Source: Hygrophila difformis
Lineage: Eukaryota > Streptophyta > Magnoliopsida > Lamiales > Acanthaceae
NCBI GenBank assembly: GCA_030278955.1
Contig: JAOANR010000006.1
Span: 27,721,763 to 27,785,762 of the forward strand
Reading direction: 5' to 3'
DNA: 64,000 bases
The notes under the pieces were generated by a model. That model had not been told where the DNA came from. It saw only the letters and a list, made by a program, of their open reading frames with translations, and ran no database searches. A program made the position numbers and the translations under genes. Shown here piece after piece: positions 18,190-29,376 of the stretch (positions are counted from its first letter, which is position 1; the number at the start of each line of letters is the position of its first letter).

Positions 18190-20910
18190 TGTAATACCCG
18201 CGAAATCAGTAGCGCAACTTTGAGGACGAAGTTGATTCTTAAGGAGGGTAGACTGTAATACCCGCGAAATCAGTCACCCATAAATAAATAAATAAACACA
18301 CAAATAAATAAATAAATAATTAGAGCAAAAAATGAAAAGAAAGATTGAATTACGTTTAATGAACAAAAAAGGAATTTATTTTCCAAGAGCCCGTAAAGTC
18401 AAAAATAATTTAATTAAATAAATTGTTGCACGGGAACTCAATACTAATGGACTCAATATTTTGAACCCAAAATTAAACTGAGATCCAAATAAAGATTAAC
18501 ATAGGAATTTGGAGCCCAATAATAGCCCGGAAATCGAAGCCCAAGAACATAGAAGGGTAGAAGCCTGAAAGAGAGGAGAAAAGGCCCGAAGGATCGCACG
18601 ACCCGGCCCAGACCGAAGTTCAGGCCGTGCGTTCCGGAGGCCAAACCGCGCCAAGGGCGCGCCGGTCACGGCAGTTGCGGCGTTGCGCGATTCTCTTGCC
18701 CGATTTCGGATTTTTCGACGTCGGTTGCTTACCCTGTGGCCCAAGACTCTTCATAACTGATCTTGGCCGAACCCTAAGACCCTAGACTCTATACATACCA
18801 CCCTAAATCAGCCCGTACATCCTTTCGATCAACTTTGAAATTCCATACACCGAAAAACCCTAATTCCCAAGTCGTCGGAGGCAATGAGTCAGCAAAGGAA
18901 GAAGTATTGGACGAATCCAGAGACTCTCGAGCGTAGGGAGATCGTGTGGTAAGACTTCGTTCACAATTCCTATCCAAATTTCTAATACGAGCCTAACTCA
19001 ACTCGTTTTTCCTTTCTAAACCCCCGACCCGGACAAGAAGAAGGAGAACGAAGGATCTCGGGAGACAAATAGTGAAAGTAGAAGCCACGGCAGCGAATTA
19101 GATGAACCGGAGAACCATTTCATATAAGTTAATCCTTACGACGGTTTTGGTGGCTAAAATTTTACCCGAACATGAAGATCTAGTAAGAAACCCCATAAAA
19201 ATCTGTAAAAATGGAAGTTCACGCGCGCAACATTTTTGGACGAATTTTTCAGACCTTTTAAAATGCTCAAACGGAAAAACTCAAAACTTAAAAAGTGTTC
19301 CTAAGACCCTGATCTATGTTTGGTAAAAATTTCATAATATTTCGTTAAGTTTTGATGCCTGGAATCCGATCCGGACGAACCTGCAATAAAACCGAAATCT
19401 GAAACAGAGACAGATTTGACTTCCGAACTTGTTAGCCATTTTTACACCAGATTTAGGCCGAATTAGGACTTGTATTAAACATGAAATTTGTAGATCTATG
19501 AGTCTTGAATATCAATGTAAAATTTCATAAGTTTTCATCGAGATTGGACCTCCGAATCTAAACCGGACTAACCTGCGTTCTTACCGAATTCCTGAAAGTG
19601 ACAGATTTGATTTCGATCTTGTTTCTCATTTTGACATTAGATCTAGTCCGAGTTTGGAGTTGTGATGAACATGAAAGTTTTAGGTAAATGAGTCGGGAAC
19701 ATATCTGTAAAATTTCATAAAAATTATAATTCGTTTGATGAGTTAAAAATCGAATCTTTGAGAACTGCTACATCCTGAATCTTGACAGCTTGGGGTCTCT
19801 GGAGAAATTCAAATTCTTGACTTGTTTCCTCAACTTGTTTTTAAAAACTTAAAACACGAAACTTGTTCGTTATGACGTCTTTGAGTTACTGTAAAAATTT
19901 CACATCAATCGCCTGAAGAAGGGATTTTTAAATGAAAAATGCGTGAACAGCGACACTGTAAAACTTTATTTCTGAAATTGGTCTTTCTAAACAAAAAGAC
20001 GAAAATTCTTTTGAAAACATTGTGAATTACGACTAAGCTGGATACGATGAATATTGAATATGTGGCTTGTGGACATAAGCGCCCAAGCGTATGTCTAGTG
20101 GACATAAGAGCCCTAGTGAAATATTGATTGTATGGCTGGCGGACGTAATAACCCTATTAAAATATTGACCATGATACTTGTGGACGTAAGAGCCCAAGCG
20201 TAAGGCTGGCGGACATAAGAGCCCTAGCGGACGGTGATCTATAAAAGAATGAAACGAGAAATTTATAAGAGATTTAAATTAAATCCTTGTTAAATTGTGT
20301 TTCGGTTTATATCAATTTATTTAATTACCTTGCAAGTTATATCTGTGATCATTTGGAATCCATACCTTTGATTTATACAATTAAATTCCATTAGTTAGTC
20401 GAGTTAATTCATATAGAGTATGCAATCGTGCTAAAGGTAGCTCAACTCTTTTCTTAATTAATTAAAGGCTTTGAAACCCTATTATTGTATGATATGGGTT
20501 AACTTACTCAGCATGTTTTTGCTGACAAAAACGTTGTCTTTTTTTTCAGAGTATGAAGAATATGCATGAACATATGCATGCATGGGATTATTTGGGAAAC
20601 ACTATTTGTTTATTTTTCGTTTAGTTACATGAACGGCATAGCGGGCCTGTTTAACCCGTGTTTTTGGTCATGTTGGCCCTATTTATATTTCTGCTGCTAT
20701 ATCTATACTTAAATATTACATTCAGCTGCAACTTAGATAATACTATGTAATGAATTTTTACTATCTATTATTGAATGGGCTGTTTGAAATGTTTTAAATT
20801 CTGAAAAACCATAGTCTTGCATCTCTCTAGTAAGCTCGAAGAAGTCGTGTCTTTCTAGGGAGGTGTGGCGGTAACATCCCGGCCTGGATTATCAAAACCG
20901 GGGTGTTACA
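18190..20910 (+). repeat. Left LTR of the gag-only element
   Basis: A 2721-bp LTR. Its first 64 bp repeat the LTR start: TGTAATACCCGCGAAATCAG occurs at 18190 and again at 18254, with a polypurine-like AAGGAGGGTAGAC before the second. A GC-rich CpG block lies near 18600-18700. Five imperfect copies of a unit with GTGGACATAAGAGCCCTAG text lie at about 20059-20225, just upstream of a TATAAAAG box at 20240-20247. It ends GGGTGTTACA at 20910. Confidence 0.85.
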
Positions 20911-20912
20911 AG

Positions 20913-20926
20913 TTGGTATCAAAGCC
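20913..20926 (+). promoter_or_regulatory. Primer-binding site, initiator tRNA-Met type
   Basis: TTGGTATCAAAGCC lies 2 nt after the left LTR end. It matches the usual plant iMet primer site TGGTATCAGAGCC with one change (A for G). It would prime minus-strand cDNA synthesis of the gag-only element. Confidence 0.8.
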
Positions 20927-21564
20927 CAGAATATTTTTAAACTATTATTTTAAATTAATATCTACTTATATTTAAGCTATTAATATATTTTAAAGATTTC
21001 AATCATTATTTTTAAATTTTAAAGCCCAATCCCCATTTTTAAATTAGAGTCCAAATTTTTCTCGGCCCAAAGTATAATTTGGAAAGCCCAATTATTATTT
21101 AGTGCCCAATACCTATATTTTAAATAGAACCTCACATGTTTATTATTTTGGCTCAATATAGAGGCCCAAGACTATTACCGACTGTTATTATTTTTAAAAT
21201 TTTAAAGTATTACCTCCATGGAATAAACTTATTTTTAAACCCACGGAAGTTAGACATAAATATATATTAGCCTTGGGGGTGGTGGAATTGCATTACATTG
21301 CATTGCATATATACATGCATATTTGCACTAACTTTTTTTATATGAATTATCGGTGATAAGAACACTTCCTATCTTTGAATTCGACGTGACCTTGACTTAG
21401 GGGCACTTGCTAAAGACTAGTTTTGCCTTAGTCCTAGATCTTGATCACTTACACTCAGCGTGCTCACATATATTATCTGCCTTTACCGATCTATCTTTCA
21501 AATTTTCCTGACTTCTAACGTTCCCTAGATCAAAAAGTCATCTTCGTGTGCTTAATAACAGAGA
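20927..21564 (+). other. Untranslated leader of the gag-only element
   Basis: No ORF. AT-rich sequence with repeated 'AAGCCCAAT' type text between the primer site and the gag start. Confidence 0.6.
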
Positions 21565-22626
21565 ATGGCACCTAGGAGAAAATCGAGGAAGGTGAGTCCA
21601 AACGACACTGACGGTGACCTCCCCCAACGTGCCCAACAACAATGGGACTCCTCAGAACATAGGAGAGCGAGTGCCTCTTGTGCCCAACAATATGGAAGAA
21701 CATTTAAAACTGTAAAGGAAATTCTTGTAGCATTAGGAAATGCTGAGGTGCATGGGCACAAGCAGCAGTACCTCCGCCAGTAACTCGAATCAACTACCTA
21801 GCGTTGGTGAATCCTTATCAACCACCACACTATGATGGGCAAGAGGATCCTGCCAAACTAGACGGTTGGATCCGTACCTTTGATAAACTTTTGAACGCTA
21901 TCAAATGCTATGATGAGGAGAAGATACGTGTAGCGACCTACTACTTAGGAGGCGAAGCCGATGAGTGGTGGAAAAACCTTCAAACGAATTCGGAGAAAGA
22001 CGAAGAAGCCTACACATGGGAAGAATTTAAGGAAGCCTTGAGAGAGATTCTACCCACTGAGCACCAAGACTGCGAAGTACGAGGAATTCATCAACCTAAG
22101 GCAAGGTACACAAATAGTGCAAGAGTACTACACCAAATTCAACGAGCTAGTACGATTTGCTACAAGGCTAGTACCAACCGACTCTAACAAGGCTCAGAAA
22201 TTCGAGATGGGTCTGAACCTTAGTATCCGGGAGATACTTGCAGTAGGACAATTCACGAACCTGCAGACGATTTATGATCGCGCTGTAGCGATTGCTCGAA
22301 TTCAGCAATTGAAGCGTAAGGAAAATGGTGAGTCGAGCAAGGACTCGCAAGGACTTGAGAAGAAGGATCGGAAAGACAACAGTAAAAACTCTAGGAAAGG
22401 CAATGGATCTCAAACGAAAGAAAATAAAGGTCTCAACAACGGAGGAGATGACAACCGTGGTGCGTTCATACCACGCTGCCCACGATGCAACCATGCACAT
22501 TTTGTGCGCCAATGCCCAAAGCCTGGAGCCTGCTATAAGTGCGGCAAGTTTGGTCACAAGGCTAGGGGATGTCGAACGCCAGAGGAGGCGATCAAAAAGA
22601 GAATAGATCTGATGAACCTTCAATAA
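21565..22626 (+). pseudogene. Gag of the TR-GAG element (two frameshifts)
   Basis: Gag coat protein gene, now in three frames: 21565-21783, 21804-22187 and 22117-22626. The start has a basic N-terminus (MAPRRKSRKV). The middle holds the Retrotrans_gag core (NPYQPPHYDGQEDPAKLDGW, YYLGGEADEWW, then EYYTKFNELVRFATRL). The C-terminus has two zinc knuckles: CPRCNHAHFVRQC and CYKCGKFGHKARGC. The first slip lies around 21740-21780 and the second around 22060-22090. A TAA at 22624-22626 ends it and no protease or RT follows. It probably encoded an RNA-packaging shell, with pol supplied by a partner element. Confidence 0.85.
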
Positions 22627-22996
22627 GGAGGGGGTGACAGGGAACAAAACCAAAACCCGAACCTTTTTGAGAATAATGTAGAAGGCAGTTATGGGGACAT
22701 AACTGAAGTTCTAAGGGGGAGAGGATGTGATACCCCATAAAAATTTATTTTTGGAGTTCGACTCGATAAGATGTATCCTAAATAAAAAATAAACAAATTC
22801 AAATTGTTTTGAACTACGTAATGGCTTGATCTCTTCAAAGGGTACGTAGGCAGCTTGGAAATTTTAATTCCGAGTTCAGTCAAAAAATAAAAATAAAGAA
22901 AAAAAATCCATATAAACAAAAGGACCATAGTTCTTAGCTCGAGAGAAGCTAAAAATGCAACTTCGAGGGCGAAGTTGATTCTTAAGGAAGGTAGAT
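22627..22996 (+). other. Gag-to-LTR spacer with polypurine tracts
   Basis: No gene. Around 22711-22735 a purine tract AAGGGGGAGAGGA is followed by TGTGATACCCC, which looks like the start of a related LTR, perhaps a relic. The functional polypurine tract AAGGAAGGTAGAT (22984-22996) lies directly before the right LTR at 22997, preceded by the chromovirus-like GCAACTTCGAGGGCGAAGTT text. Confidence 0.6.
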
Positions 22997-25074
22997 TGTA
23001 ATACCCATGAAATCAGTAGCGCAACTTCGTGGACGAAATTGATTCTTAAGGAGGGTAGACTGTAATACCCGCGAAATCAGTCACCCATAAATAAATAAAT
23101 AAACACACAAATAAATAAATAAATAATTAGAACAAAAAAATGAAAAGAAAGATTGAATTAGGTTTAAAGAACAAAAAGGGAATTTATTTTCCAAGAGCCC
23201 GTGAAGTCAAAAATAATTTAATTAAATAAATTGTTGCACGGGAACTCAATACTAATGGACTCAATATTTTGAACCCAAAATTAAATTGAGATCCAAATAA
23301 AGATTAACATAGGAATTTGGAGCCCAAGAATAGCCCGGAAATCGAAGCCCAAGAACATAGAAGGGTAGAAGCCCGAAAGAGATGAAAAAAGGCCCGACGG
23401 ATCGCACGACCCAGCCCAGACAAAAGTCCAGGCCAGGATGGCGCGGTCGCCGCGCGTTCCGGAGGCCAAACCGCGCCAAGGGCGCGCCGGTCGCGGCAGT
23501 TGCGGCGTTGCGCGATTCTCTCGCCCGATTTCAGATTTTTCGACGTCGGTTGCTTACCCTTCGGCCCAAGACTCTTCATAACTGATCTTGACCGAACTCT
23601 AAGACCCTAGACTCTATAAATACCACCCTAAATCAGCCCGTACATCCTTTCGATCAACTTTGAAATTCCATACACCGAAAAACCCTAATTCCCAAGTCGT
23701 CGGAGGCAATGAGTCAGTGAAGGAAGAAGTATTGGACGAATCCAGAGACTCTAGGGCATAGGGAGATCGTGTGGTAAGACTTCGTTCACACTTCCTATCC
23801 AACGAACCTAACTCAACTCGTTTTTCCTTTCTAAACCCCCGATCCGGACAAGAAGAAGGAGAACGAAGGATCTCGGGAGACAAACGGTGAACGTGGAAGC
23901 CACGACAGCGAATTAGACGAGCCGGAGAACCATTTCATATAAGGTAATCCTTACTACGGTTTTGGTGGCTAATATTTTACCCGAACGTGAAGATCTAATA
24001 AGAAACCCCATAAAAATCTGTAAAAAATGGAAGTTCACGCGCGCAACATTTTTAGACGAATTTTCCAGACCTCTTAAAATGCTCAAACGGAAAAACTCAA
24101 AACTTAAAAAGTGTTCCTAAGACCCTGATAAATGTTGTGTAAAAATTTCATAATTTTTTGTTGAGTTTTGTTGCCTGAAATCCGATCCGGACGAACCTGT
24201 AATAAAATCAAAATCTGAAACGGAGATAGATTTGACTTTCGAACTTGTTAGCCATTTTGACATCAGATTTAGGCCGAATTAGGACTTGTGTTAAACATGA
24301 AATTTGTAGATCTATAAGTCTTGAATACGTCTGTAAAATTCCGTAAGTTTTCATCGAGATTTGAACTCCGAATCTAAACCGGACTAACCTGCGTTCTTAG
24401 CAAATTCCTGAAAGTGACAGATTTGATTTTGATCTTGTTTCTCATTTTGACATTAGATCTAGGCCGAGTTAGGAGTTGTGATGAACATGAAAGTTGTAGG
24501 TAAATGAGTCAGGAACATTTCTGTAAATTTCATAAAAATTGGAATTCGTTTGATGAGTTAAAAATCGAATCTTTGAGAACTGCTACATCCTGAATCTTGA
24601 CAGCTTAGAGTCTCTGGAGAAATTCAAATTCTTGACTTGTTTCCTCAACTTGTTTTGAAAAACTTAAAACACGAAACTTGTTCGTTATGACGTCTTTGAG
24701 TTGCTGTAAAAATTTCACATCAATCGCCTGAAGAAGGGATTTTTAAATGAAAAAGGCGTGAATAGCAACAGTGTAAAACTTTTTTTTTTTCTGAAATTGG
24801 TCTTTCTAAACAAAACGACGAAAATTCTTTTTAAAACATTGTGAATTACGACTAAGCTGGATACTATCAATATTGAATAGTGGCTTGTGGATATAAGCGC
24901 CCAACCGTATGTCTAGTGGACTTAAGAGCCCTAGCGAAATATTGATTGTATGGCTGGCGGATGTAATGACCCTATTAAAATATTGACCATGATACTTGTG
25001 GACGTAAGAGCCCAAGCGTAAGGCTGGCGGACATAAGAGCCCTAGCGGATGGTGATCTATAAAAGAATGAAACG

Positions 25075-26443
25075 TGACAGCTTGTCGTATAGCTGCAAAA
25101 GATAATTTAATTCATGTGTCACAAAGTACAAAATAAATATAGTATAGTAGTGACAAGGGTCGAGTCCTCAGGGATTGGATTACAACATTTTCATAATATA
25201 TACAATAGTTTAAAAGGTGGGTTTTAGCATTGTCACAAGATTATGATAACAAGATTAAGAAAACAAAGAGGTACACAAGCAAATAAATACCAAGGGAGTT
25301 CAAGAGCATAGGATTGAAAATAAGATTGGATTTAACTTATGGAATTAAAAGCCTCTAGTTCAAAGAATGATTTGGAATGGCAATTGGGATAGATCATCGA
25401 TGCATAAACATGATACAAATTAATAAACCGGTTATAGTTGTCAGGTCCGCTTAGACAACCAACTTTTCCTTACAGATTAGACAATTAAGGTACGCCCGTT
25501 AGTTATCCCTAATCGAATCAACATTCCTAGGTACGCCCACAGAAAATATTGTTCAATTGCATTAGAATTTAGAAAAGCCCGATTCAAACCAATTACTACC
25601 TACGCGGAGTAATTCCCAATTTGATTACACAATTCCCCAGGAAGGAACTAATCAACCCGGTTGCCACCTATTCAATTCAAGTACAATTACGGATACCCAA
25701 ATTAAATTGGCATTCAACTATTAATCTAGGCAAACATTTGGATCCAAAAACATTCATCCAAATTAATAATCATCAACCCTAGATATAGGAATTGCATAAA
25801 TATCAACAAACATCAAGTTTCATAGTCACAAAATACATCATCTCACAAATTCCAAAAGCCATTCTCAATCAAGTCTTTAAACTAGAGGAAATGAAAAACT
25901 ACTCTAAATCCATAGAAGAGAAAATAAAATAAAGAAGAGATACAACCAAATTCCAAATATCAAAGATGAGAAGAACTTGATTTGGCCTCCTCCTTCTTTT
26001 TCTTTCTTTTTCTTCTTCCTGCTCCTCTCTTTCTATCTGGTTTCTTTTTTCTTCTCCTTTCAAAAGTCTTTTTTTTTTCTCAAAAGTCTCATGCTCTCCT
26101 TTTCAATCTTTTCCAAAGTCTTTCCTCATCCTCAAAAGTCTTCTCCTCTCCTTTTCAAGTGAAAGTGACCACTCCCCAATTCTCTTCTTTTAATTGTCCT
26201 TCCTTTAATTGTGTAATGGCTTGGGCCCATGGACTTGGGTCTTCTACCTAGTCATGGCCATGACTAGGGAAGTCATGGTTGCCTGTCTCCTTCTTTCTTT
26301 CTTCCACTTTGCTCTAATTTTTCCATTGCCATGCCATCCTCCTACAAACAACAAAACAAACACAACAAGAGTAAAGTGCTACCAAAACACCACATAAACA
26401 TCCAAAACAAATGTCATTAACAAGCACAAAATTCACACTATCA
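25075..26443 (-). repeat. 3' LTR of the Athila element
   Basis: 1369 bp, TG...CA bounded. It contains a T/C-rich tract (25990-26160) that differs in length from the other LTR. It is flanked on the left by the TSD and on the right by the polypurine tract. Confidence 0.93.
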
Positions 26444-26480
26444 AATTCCCCCACACCTAAAGTATGCTTGCCCTCAAGCA
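26444..26480 (-). promoter_or_regulatory. Polypurine tract of the Athila element
   Basis: On the minus strand the text reads TTGAGGGCAAGCATAC, then TTTAGGTGTGGGGGAATT directly before the LTR start TGATAGTGTG. This is the classic Athila 3' motif and the plus-strand primer. Confidence 0.85.
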
Positions 26481-27981
26481 TAGAGTCAAAAGAAACCAAA
26501 TTAAATCATAGAGAGTTTAAAATCAACAAGTCCATTCAAGTACAATCAGATTAATCCAACATCAAACACATTAAGACAACAACCTCCCAAGGATATAGTG
26601 TATGCACTCCTCTCAAAATCAAAGTGTGGGTGAACAAATAAACACTCAAGTGATAAATCAAAATGACAATCCCATAGGCTTGAATGAAAATCACATTTCC
26701 CATGCAAAAATATATTATCCAACATTAAGAATCAAATGGTCTTTCAAAAAGGGTTATAAGGGGGCCATGGTTGGGGTAGGAAGAAAAAGGAAATAGAAAG
26801 GCTAAAGTGAATGCAAGTACTTCCAAAGAGTCATCATAGAAAACATCATAGCACATCATGGTTGCCATACCAAAACAAAACCAAGAGGTTCAAAAGAACA
26901 AAAATTACCTCTATTCTATCCTCCAAGGTTTTCTAAAATAAACAAACCATAAATATCATCTATATACAACTTCCAAACAATCCCAAAATTTCACAAGCAA
27001 TAAACCAAACAAAAACAAAACTTGCCAAACATATATCCCCTTTTTTTCTCTTTTTTTTTTCTTTTTTTCTTTTTTTTTTGTTGTTTTTTTTCTTTTTTTT
27101 TTCTTTTTTTCGTGGGCTTCAATAGCTTAGTCATGTTTATTAGAGGAATTCAACAATCTGAAAAGTGCAGACAGAACTTCAACTCTATGTTCATAACACT
27201 AAGGTCAGAGGAACACGTTTCAAGCTATATCCATCCAATGCCCTTGTATTTTTATTTTTTTTTTATAGGGGAAAATATATATACAAACATTTTTGACAAT
27301 CAACCAAGTACTACAAGAATCCAACAAAATACCTTGAGAATTCCAAAAGAAAACAATTTCTAAGCTTTTTTTTTTTGCAACCAACACAAAAATTCAACCA
27401 TAATGACTTATGAAAGTACTTCAATCACTAGGGTTCGAAAGCGATGGTATGACAAAAAGAAAAGGCTTAATAGGCTAAGGGTTATATATAAACAAAGAAA
27501 ATGGATATAAGGCTCAAAGTGAAAAACTAGGGATAGAAGTATGGGTTAAGGCCAACAAGAAGGCTAAAAAGGTTTATCCTAATGCCCTTATCATGTTCAA
27601 AATATGGATTCAATCAATGCAAGTTCGACATGTATAATCATTCAAATTCTAGAATGTCAAAATGATTACCACATAATTCACACAAGAAAGAAATTTCCAA
27701 AAGCTTGAGATAAGTGTATTTTTCTATTAGAGACAACAAACATTTTGGAAAGAGGCTCAGATTCTCACATGGTTCACAAAATAGTTGGCTTCACATATTC
27801 AATGTCAGAAATCATCAATCATACTCAAAAGACTTGTCAACTTAAACCTCATTGACTCAATTCAGTCACTTATTCACATCAAATTCACAAAAAAAATTCA
27901 CATAAAACAAAAAATTCACATAAAACAGCTTAAATTTTTTTTTAAAAAATCTTCACAGAAAATGGCAAGCAATACTATTCA
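26481..27981 (-). other. Non-coding 3' region of the Athila element
   Basis: No gene. AT-rich, with long T runs at 27040-27112 and around 27250 and 27365. Short ORFs here are low-complexity shadows. Confidence 0.7.
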
Positions 27982-28020
27982 TCCCCCACACCTAAAATCA
28001 ACATTGTCCTCAATGTATTA
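27982..28020 (-). promoter_or_regulatory. Second, internal polypurine-like tract (Athila)
   Basis: On the minus strand TTGAGGACAATGTTG is followed by ATTTTAGGTGTGGGGGATG, almost the same design as the functional tract at 26444-26480. It lies about 40 bp past the stop of the downstream gene. It may start extra plus-strand synthesis (inference). Confidence 0.6.
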
Positions 28021-28059
28021 AGAAAAGAAAGAGAATAGGACTTCCAGCTAACTCCTCGC

Positions 28060-29310
28060 TTAATTGATTAAATCGCACCTGGAAGTAGGTCGCACCTGGA
28101 AGTAGGTGGAAGGTGGGCTTGGAGTGTCGTCCTCCGATGGAGAGGGATGTGCAGGAGCTGGAAGTGTAAGAAGTGGTGGTGCATCACGGCTTGAGGAAGG
28201 TGTGCCTGTGCTTGGAATTGGTTGGTTATTGAAGTACAATTGCCCCTTTTCAGCTGTAATCACTTGCAATGTCTTCAGGCAAGCGATGTCAAGGGGTGCT
28301 GGAGAGCATGCCCTGTGCAAGAAAAGAGAAGCAAGATAGGAATCAGAAACATCAGAAATTAAGCCTAAATTAAGTGCCAAATGTGTGATATAAGAGCCAT
28401 GAATTAGATTCCTCCCTTTCGTGGTGAGAACAGTAGCAAATTCCATAGCAATCCAATAGGCAAGATTGAGACGAACTTTATGTACCATTGCCCACAATAC
28501 ATATAGCCCCGCTTTGGCTACATTACCGGCGCCTTCTTTCCTGCCCAAAAGATTGAATGCAATGAATTTGTGCATAAATTTTAATGCTCCATTTTTAATA
28601 GTGTTAGATTTTGCAAGATTATAAGTGAAAGGGAATAGAGGCTCTGAGGAGATGGCATTCCAAAAATCATAAAATTTATATAAAAAGTTATCATGGTAAT
28701 CACACAAGCTTCCTAAGTAATCCACACTCGTGGCTTCCTCTTCAGTAATCACTCCCAAAGCCAGATTGAAATCGGTTAATGAATGAGAAAAAGTTTTGTT
28801 CATCAATCTAAATTGTATAACATCGGGAGTGTTAAGATCAAATTTATGGGGCAAATTGAACTCAAAAGTAGAATAAAACTCAAGCACAAGTTCAGAAATT
28901 GCCGGTGCATTCATGGAAGCAAGCATTGACCAACCTTTGTTAGATAAATATGTGTGTACCTGGTCGGTGATTTGCAACTTCTCAAGAGTGGGGTAATGGA
29001 GACTTTTACCTGTGATGATGCTCCTTTTACTCTCTTGGCACTTTACATACCTGTCTTGATCTTTCTGCTTTGTGAATCTAAGGAACCCTCCAATGGTTTG
29101 TTCAACCGCCATTTGCCTAGCCTTGGCACGTGACCGTTGTCCAGTTGTAGAAGTAGAGGGTCCTTGGACAGGGATGGTGGATATTAGATTTAGTGATGTG
29201 GTTATCTTTTTGACCGGTGCCTTCTTTTTCTGAATGGTGCCCTTGGACTTGGCAATTTGTGGACCACTTTTTTTAGAAGTGGCCTGAGCGTTTCCATTTT
29301 CTTTACCCAT
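28060..29310 (-). CDS. ATHILA ORF-1 family protein (envelope position), intact
   Basis: An open frame of about 416 codons downstream of pol, in the place where Athila elements carry their extra or 'env-like' gene. I take the ATG at 29310 (MGKENGNAQ). It lies directly after a good splice acceptor (TTTTCTGCGTGCAG on the minus strand), as expected for a spliced subgenomic mRNA. A longer open frame reaches 29376 but runs through the acceptor. Residues about 80-310 match the ATHILA ORF-1 family pattern: YPTLEKLQI, VLEFYSTFEF, SLTDFNLALGV, LYVLWAMVHK and GSYITHLALNLGL. The N-terminus is Lys-rich and the C-terminus Pro/Ser-rich. No clear fusion or membrane domain is seen. It is the only uninterrupted long gene in this element. 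Its biochemical role is unknown. Confidence 0.8.
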   Translation of the reverse strand: MGKENGNAQATSKKSGPQIAKSKGTIQKKKAPVKKITTSLNLISTIPVQGPSTSTTGQRSRAKARQMAVEQTIGGFLRFTKQKDQDRYVKCQESKRSIITGKSLHYPTLEKLQITDQVHTYLSNKGWSMLASMNAPAISELVLEFYSTFEFNLPHKFDLNTPDVIQFRLMNKTFSHSLTDFNLALGVITEEEATSVDYLGSLCDYHDNFLYKFYDFWNAISSEPLFPFTYNLAKSNTIKNGALKFMHKFIAFNLLGRKEGAGNVAKAGLYVLWAMVHKVRLNLAYWIAMEFATVLTTKGRNLIHGSYITHLALNLGLISDVSDSYLASLFLHRACSPAPLDIACLKTLQVITAEKGQLYFNNQPIPSTGTPSSSRDAPPLLTLPAPAHPSPSEDDTPSPPSTYFQVRPTSRCDLIN

Positions 29311-29376
29311 GTGTCCTGCACGCAGAAAATTCACCACACAACAAAGTAGTCCCCACACACAATAAACAAATTCCAA

